Below, piece after piece: positions 59,127-64,000 of a DNA stretch of 64,000 nt; position 1 is the stretch's first letter, and each line of letters starts with the position of its first letter. Both the position numbers and the translations under genes were made by a program. The stretch is taken from NCBI GenBank assembly GCA_964343305.1, contig CAYFJO010000008.1, forward strand, positions 4,934-68,933, in the 5' to 3' direction. Origin of the DNA: CAYFJO01 sp964343305. Its GTDB lineage: Bacteria; Planctomycetota; Planctomycetia; Pirellulales; Pirellulaceae. Below the pieces are notes generated by a model. The model was not told the DNA's origin, searched no databases, and saw only the letters and a list, made by a program, of their open reading frames with translations.

Positions 59127-60389
59127 TTACCCCAGGAAGTCCATCAGTGGGAACTTGTCGTCGAGTACGGGCTCGCTCGGGGCGCCGAGCCATTTCTCCA
59201 GCACGGTGGCAAACACGTTACGGAAGTCGACGGTGAACGCCAGGTTGCGGCCTCGCACCATCTCGCTGTCTTCCAGGCTGGGATGTTCGCTGTAAACGCC
59301 CGGCTTAAGTGCTGGGCCGAACAGGAACATCGGTCCTGCCGTACCGTGGTCGGTACCCTGGCTGCCATTCTCGGTCACGCGGCGACCGAATTCGCTGAAC
59401 GACATCGTCAGCACACGATCATCATTGCCTTGCTGGGCCAAATCTTCCCGGAAAGCGGCAACCGCCCCGTTCAACTCGGTCATGAGTGTGTCGTGGCGAG
59501 CCCGCTGGAAATAGTGGGTGTCGTACCCACCTTGAAACACATAGTACACGCGCGTGCTCAACCCGCCCGCGATCAGCGAAGCAACCGTCTTGAGTGACGT
59601 AGCCAAACCCCCAGTCGGATAACTGACGTTGCTCGTGTACCTGGTCGCCAAGTCCCGAATCGTCGTGCTGCTTTGGTTGGCATCGATGGCGGTTTGGGTG
59701 ACGAAGTCCTGGGCCGTCGACAGGTCTTTGGGAGTCATTTCATTGAGCAGGCGGTAGGCATCAGCTCGCTTTTGGTCGCCGCGGTCGCCCAGATAGCGGA
59801 ACGACTGAGGTTGGCTGAAGCTAATGCCAGGATGCTCGCGACCGCGCAGGGCACGCGGGGTCCTGCCGCTGCCCAGCGACATGGCCAGCTTGGGATCCGG
59901 ATTACCTTTGTGGGCCGTATCGCAGTACTTGCCAATCCAACCGTAACGGCTTTCCTTCAAAGTACTGTTTGACCGGGCCACATTGTCACCCATGTGCCAG
60001 ATATCCATCGAGGTGAAATGGCTGAGGTTCGGGTTAGGATACCCGGCCCCCTGCACCACCGCGAAAGAGCCCTGATCAAGCATGTCTTTGAAGCCAGTAA
60101 GATTCGGGTGCAGCCCGACTTTGTCGTTGATTTTCAGAACCTCATCGTCCTGAATCCGTGAAGCCTGACGATTGCGGCCGTACCCATCGTCGGCATACGG
60201 GACAACCGCGCTCAGACCGTCATGGCCGCCGCTTAACTGCAGCACCACCAACACGCGCTCGTCAGAAGTGGCCTTAGGTCCGGCCAACGCCGTACGCACC
60301 AAAAAGTTGGGCAGCACCGTACTGATTCCCACCAAGCCGAGACCGTTAGTCAAAAGCTCACGTCGAGTTGCAATCTTGATACCGGACAT
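59127..60389 (-). CDS. Tat-exported DUF1501 protein, partner of the DUF1800 at 60469-63489
   Basis: 420 residues; the ATG at 60389 has AAGGA 9 nt upstream, while an ATG at 60398 is too close to it. Twin-arginine signal ATRRELLTNGLGLVGIS. Landmarks VVLQLSGGHDGLSAVVPY, MSFSEFGRRVTENGSQGTDH, KWLGAPSEPVLDDKFPLMDF. Followed after 27 bp by the next DUF1800 gene, so the array reads DUF1800, DUF1501, DUF1800, DUF1501. Confidence 0.9.
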   Translation of the reverse strand: MSGIKIATRRELLTNGLGLVGISTVLPNFLVRTALAGPKATSDERVLVVLQLSGGHDGLSAVVPYADDGYGRNRQASRIQDDEVLKINDKVGLHPNLTGFKDMLDQGSFAVVQGAGYPNPNLSHFTSMDIWHMGDNVARSNSTLKESRYGWIGKYCDTAHKGNPDPKLAMSLGSGRTPRALRGREHPGISFSQPQSFRYLGDRGDQKRADAYRLLNEMTPKDLSTAQDFVTQTAIDANQSSTTIRDLATRYTSNVSYPTGGLATSLKTVASLIAGGLSTRVYYVFQGGYDTHYFQRARHDTLMTELNGAVAAFREDLAQQGNDDRVLTMSFSEFGRRVTENGSQGTDHGTAGPMFLFGPALKPGVYSEHPSLEDSEMVRGRNLAFTVDFRNVFATVLEKWLGAPSEPVLDDKFPLMDFLG

Positions 60390-60468
60390 AGTTAACATTC
60401 CTTCAATCTCAGGTTTAATAAGTTAGTCAGCTTTGGAAACGTTAGAGAACAACGCAGACCTTTCTTTT

Positions 60469-63400
60469 TTACGTACACTGATATTCAGGCATACTCATCA
60501 TCAGCACCAATAGAACGCGGAGCTTGGCGTTGAGTTGATTCCGCTGGCTGTCCCATTCGGCAGCCGGCGGCAGCGCGCCAAGTTGGTTCACCAACTCTTT
60601 GATTTTCGCATCGTCCAGCGACCTGACGAAGCAGCTCTTGGCCAAATATTTGACCACGTCTTCCGATGTCTTCAGATTCTGGCCCTCCAAAGCGGCAACG
60701 ACGTCGAGGCCTCGCGGTTTGTTGGGCACGACCGCCCTTTCGACCAGGTCGGCGACTCCGTTGTAGCGGACGAACACGCGGTTGGCGTTGACCCAGAACT
60801 GGCCTCCTTCCCATCCTTTGACGTTCGGCGGCCCGAACAGCTCCTGGCCCATGCCGGACACCGCCGAGCCCAGCGCGGAGAACGAGATGTCCTTGATCCC
60901 CAAGTCGCGGAGCGTGCCGATCACGAGTTGTACGGGACTCTTGATCTGCGAAGCCATCGTCTGTTCGCCGTAGAACTCCTCGGACATGAAGAGGTTCTTG
61001 AGCATCGGACGCATGTCGTACTGGTGTCCGCGCAACAACGAGGCCAAACGATGGACGACCTCTTCGCTGGGGTTTTCATGAGCGAGAAATACGAACAGCT
61101 TACGCGCGATGAATGGGGAAGTGAACGGTTGTTGCAGGATCAGATCGACGAAATCGTCGCCCGCATAGTTACCGGTCCGGCCGAAAATGGTCTTGTTTTC
61201 CGTGTCGTGTCGGGAAACGATGAACCGGAACTGCTTGGTGTTCGTGTCGTAGGTGTACCCTGTCAGCGCTCGGGCTCCTTCCATGATGTCCTCTTCGCTA
61301 TAGTTGCCCTCACCCATCGAGAACAGTTCCATGATCTCGCGGGCCAGGTTCTCGTTGGGACGACCCTTGATGTTACTGTTGTTGTCTAAGTAGCGGAGCA
61401 TTGCCGGATCGTGCACAATCCCGTGCAGCAGTCCGCCAAAGTTCCCAGCGGCGTGCTCTCGCAGAAGCTCATTCTGCAAATACATCGCATAGCTGTCACG
61501 CACCGTCTGATATTCGGTAGCGAAGTGGCCGTGCCAGAACAAGACTAGTTTCTCTTGCAGCGGTCGCGGTGATTGGACCATTCGCTGCATCCACCAATCT
61601 CGCAGCCGACTCTGCTGCAGTGCCTCGATGCGGCGCCGTTTGATGATCAGTTCCCGACGCCGCGTGAACTCAAGTTGCCTTTCGTTGGGATCCGCACGTT
61701 CGGGCAGAGCAGCGTTGAACGGCAGGTCCAGTCCGGACTGGGCGTCATAGTTGACCAAAAACTCAACCGCTCGGTGCAAGCCCATCGCATGCAGCTTTTC
61801 GACCTCCTCTGGAGTCCCACCGAAACCGGCTCGGCAAAGCAAGTGACGCGCCTTGGCATAATCCCATTGATCTGCCGGCAGTAGCTTCAAACCGCTCTCG
61901 ACAAGGGCCACGGTCTCGTAGGATTTGGCAAGAGCAGGCTTGATGAGAGCATCTTTAGCCCGCAGATCATCCCGGGCAGCCTTTTCGGCGGCGGCGACCT
62001 GATCAGCAGCAGCCTTGGCCGAAGCGGCGGTGCTGGCAGCTTTCTTGTCCGCCGCGACCGTTTGTGCAAACGTCTTGTCAGCAGCGGCCTTCTGAGCGGC
62101 GGCCGCATCGGCAGCCTTCTTAGCCGCGGTCGCCTGGCCGGCCGCGGTCTTCGCGGCAGCCGTCTTTTCAGCGAGCGTCTTGTCTGCGGCGACCTTCTCG
62201 GCAACAGCTTTCGCAGCAGCGGCCTCGGTCTCCGCACTCTTGTCCGCGGTCGCTTTGTTGGCAGCAACTGTCACGGCGGCGGCCTTCTCGGTGACAACCT
62301 TCTTCGCTGCAACTTGCTGGGCGAGCGCCGCGTCGGCGGCCGCTTTGTCCGCGGCTGCTTTGTCCGCGGCAGCCTTGGCAGCGGTCGCTTTGTCACCAGC
62401 CACCTTTTCAGCGGCGGCCCTCGCAGCGGCAGTCTTGTCGGCAGCAGCTTTGGCAGTTGCCGCCTTGGCAACGGCAGGCTTTGCAGCAGCGATCTTCTGT
62501 GTCAAAGTCCGCTCAGCAGCAGCCTTGGCAACCACGGCCTGCTCATAAACGACTTTCGTATTGTCAATCGCTTGCGTTACCGCCGCCGTGGTGAAGTTTT
62601 GGATCGTCTGGGCGTCTTGCCGCGCGGCGGCAGCGTCCTTGGGAGTCTTCCCATCCTTGGCGGCGGCGATCTTCTCCAGAACATCCTTGCCGGCATCAAC
62701 GTCGCGGGCGGTAGTTGTGACGATATAGGTTTGAGAGCGAAGCGTGTTGGCGGCACTCACGCGGGCTCGATCGGCCCTAACAGCGGCAGTTCTGGCAGCC
62801 GTGACCTTTTGCGCGAGTGATTTATCGTCAGGATTTTTCTTGGCGGCAGCTTCGGCGGCGGCAACGTCCGCAGCAGCCTGCTTGGCAGCCGCATCCCTTT
62901 CCGCGAGTGCTTTTTCAGCTTCAGCTTTGTCGGTTTCCGCCTTCTTGGCAGCGGCTTGGTCGCGAGCGATCTTGTCCGCAATCGCCTTGTCGGTGAACGC
63001 TTTCTTCTTCCCGGCGTCCTTCGCGGTCACGTCGGCCGCAACCTTGTCCAGAGCGGCCTTCCTCTCGCCAATCCTCCCTGCCGCGGCTTTCCTGGCCGCA
63101 GCCTTAATCGCGGCAACTTTTGCGGCGGCTGCTTTTTCGACCGCAGCTTTGGCGGCGGCGACTTTTTCGGCCGCAGCCTTGGCGGCAGCGGTCTTTTCAG
63201 CCAGCGCTTTCTCAGCGGCTGCTTTCTCGGCGGCAGCCTTGTCAGCGGCAGTCTTAGCCGTGGCAGCCTTTTCGGCAGCGGCTTTTGCCGCGGCGACTTT
63301 CGCGGGCAGCGCCTTCTCGGCGGCCGCTTTTTCAGCAGTAGCCTTTTCCGCGGCCGCCTCAGCCTTCTTCACCGCGGCATCTTCGGGTACTTGGCCCACG

Positions 63401-63489
63401 GCAAAGCTAGCATCCAAGAGTGTGACAAACATCACACTGGCTAAGCCCAAACAAGCTGCAATTGTCTTCATAGTTTGTGTTTTTCTCAT
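60469..63489 (-). CDS. Exported DUF1800 protein with the longest coiled-coil N-terminus of the set
   Basis: 1006 residues; GAGGAGA 9 nt before the ATG at 63489; signal peptide MKTIAACLGLASVMFVTLLD. Residues of about 38-525 are Ala/Lys/Glu/Asp heptad-like sequence with one less regular stretch near 225-310. DUF1800 starts near 538 (QWDYAKARHLLCRAGFGG), with NLAREIMELFSMGEGN, NVKGWEGGQFW and the end MSMPEYQCT. The coil is about 490 residues, against 175, 335 and 280 in the paralogues, while the DUF1800 part stays near 470. First gene of the four-gene array. Confidence 0.87.
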   Translation of the reverse strand: MRKTQTMKTIAACLGLASVMFVTLLDASFAVGQVPEDAAVKKAEAAAEKATAEKAAAEKALPAKVAAAKAAAEKAATAKTAADKAAAEKAAAEKALAEKTAAAKAAAEKVAAAKAAVEKAAAAKVAAIKAAARKAAAGRIGERKAALDKVAADVTAKDAGKKKAFTDKAIADKIARDQAAAKKAETDKAEAEKALAERDAAAKQAAADVAAAEAAAKKNPDDKSLAQKVTAARTAAVRADRARVSAANTLRSQTYIVTTTARDVDAGKDVLEKIAAAKDGKTPKDAAAARQDAQTIQNFTTAAVTQAIDNTKVVYEQAVVAKAAAERTLTQKIAAAKPAVAKAATAKAAADKTAAARAAAEKVAGDKATAAKAAADKAAADKAAADAALAQQVAAKKVVTEKAAAVTVAANKATADKSAETEAAAAKAVAEKVAADKTLAEKTAAAKTAAGQATAAKKAADAAAAQKAAADKTFAQTVAADKKAASTAASAKAAADQVAAAEKAARDDLRAKDALIKPALAKSYETVALVESGLKLLPADQWDYAKARHLLCRAGFGGTPEEVEKLHAMGLHRAVEFLVNYDAQSGLDLPFNAALPERADPNERQLEFTRRRELIIKRRRIEALQQSRLRDWWMQRMVQSPRPLQEKLVLFWHGHFATEYQTVRDSYAMYLQNELLREHAAGNFGGLLHGIVHDPAMLRYLDNNSNIKGRPNENLAREIMELFSMGEGNYSEEDIMEGARALTGYTYDTNTKQFRFIVSRHDTENKTIFGRTGNYAGDDFVDLILQQPFTSPFIARKLFVFLAHENPSEEVVHRLASLLRGHQYDMRPMLKNLFMSEEFYGEQTMASQIKSPVQLVIGTLRDLGIKDISFSALGSAVSGMGQELFGPPNVKGWEGGQFWVNANRVFVRYNGVADLVERAVVPNKPRGLDVVAALEGQNLKTSEDVVKYLAKSCFVRSLDDAKIKELVNQLGALPPAAEWDSQRNQLNAKLRVLLVLMMSMPEYQCT

Positions 63490-63761
63490 GATCCAAATCT
63501 CCTCTCACACGACGTTTTCGCTAAGTGGAATCGACGCCGTTGCAGTTAACGAACACGACTGAAAACTTTGGTTCCAAGCGTATCTCTTTGTTTGCAGAAC
63601 CAGATCGGGCGACTCAGCAAAACGAAGGGCTGTTGGGCCTTTCTTCTCTTGTTTCACCGGGGACGATCGGTCCTCGGCATTGCTCGGTCTGGTTATCTTA
63701 AGGCAGGCTTGTCTTGTTTTTGGTGGGTCCCGTTTTCCGGGTTAACAAGGGCAGGACAACA

Positions 63762-64000
63762 TCACACGGGGACAGTTTCTACGATATCAATGCTCTTGAC
63801 ACCGGCAGGGCGTTCATTGACCATACATTCCGGCAACGGAGCTGCCATGTCACGAGCCAAATCGGCAAGGGAAAGCTCCGCCAGTAAGTTAGTGTACTGC
63901 TGCTCGAGTCGGCACAGTTTGCTATAGTTTTCGCACTGGGACTGGACGGCACATTTACCCGTTGGTGTCAACGCGCACCAGGCATAGGAAGATCCTTCTA
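63762..64000 (-). CDS. C-terminal end of an unrecognised protein running off the right edge
   Basis: The minus-strand frame is open from the window edge to a stop at 63762, giving at least 78 residues. It contains several cysteines (WCALTPTGKC, QCENYSKLC) and a helical stretch (RLEQQYTNLLAELSLADL). No family was recognised. Between its stop and the DUF1800 start are 272 non-coding bases. Confidence 0.5.
   Translation of the reverse strand, partial: EGSSYAWCALTPTGKCAVQSQCENYSKLCRLEQQYTNLLAELSLADLARDMAAPLPECMVNERPAGVKSIDIVETVPV

Noticed and set aside
62062..62820. Gly/Ser/Arg-rich plus-strand frames over the coil-coding DNA
   Set aside because: They arise from reading repeated Ala/Lys/Glu codons on the other strand; the minus frame has signal peptide, ribosome binding site and a DUF1800 domain.
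60469..63489. Coil-coding repeats as a CRISPR or satellite array
   Set aside because: The repeats are irregular, in frame and translated; there are no spacers or cas genes.

Overview
The window reads as a chromosomal segment of a Planctomycetota bacterium, probably close to Pirellulales. It carries families typical of that phylum: DUF1501 and DUF1800 proteins in pairs, DUF1080, a PVC-type heme-binding dehydrogenase with NPCBM and cytochrome c parts, Tat-exported Gfo/Idh/MocA and ThuA proteins, DUF6807/PmoA-like, and a Hanks kinase beside a small sigma factor. No tRNA, rRNA, CRISPR, integrase or transposase was seen. All functions are read from sequence without database searches.

Layout. 1-1850: a left-truncated TPR-type gene and a short gene remnant cut by a REP-like hairpin. 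2.2-10 kb (minus): export and carbohydrate genes (DUF1080, TIM barrel, giant heme-binding dehydrogenase, vWA protein). 10.4-28.8 kb: a plain DUF1800 gene, two DUF1800/DUF1501 pairs whose DUF1800 partner has a long Ala/Lys/Glu coiled-coil N-terminus, and between them a DadA-like oxidase, PmoA-like, Gfo/Idh/MocA, LRR lipoprotein, M14 peptidase and two beta-helix polysaccharide-lyase-like proteins. 29-36.3 kb: ThuA protein, two Rrf2 regulators, a discoidin plus hydrazine-synthase-alpha-like diheme protein, and NnrS. 36.3-40.3 kb: TRASH/YHS-like repeat protein, vanadium-haloperoxidase-like PAP2 protein and an outer-membrane barrel. 40.6-55.4 kb: an NO and redox island with RIC/ScdA, a seven-gene minus-strand operon (cytochrome c, small membrane protein, CuA protein, rubrerythrin-like, NosR/CcoG-like ferredoxin, second CuA protein, cupredoxin lipoprotein), two hemerythrins around a Crp/Fnr regulator, truncated globin, kinase, sigma factor, ferredoxin and a divergent NO-reductase-like heme-copper oxidase. 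55.4-63.5 kb: two more coiled-coil DUF1800/DUF1501 pairs in a row on the same strand. The right edge holds the 3' end of an unidentified gene.

How it may work together (inference). Fnr/Dnr-type and Rrf2-type regulators, RIC, globin, hemerythrins, NnrS and the NOR-like oxidase point to sensing, removal and repair of nitric oxide damage at low oxygen. Two perfect Fnr boxes lie between the Crp/Fnr gene and the operon it probably controls. The operon supplies a complete-looking electron relay (cytochrome c, CuA, cupredoxin, polyferredoxin) but encodes no obvious catalytic subunit, and the NOR-like enzyme has Asn where one FeB histidine is expected. These two points, the variable-length coiled-coil DUF1800 paralogues, a recurrent 27-bp intergenic motif and two decayed gene ends flanking the RIC gene are the most novel observations.
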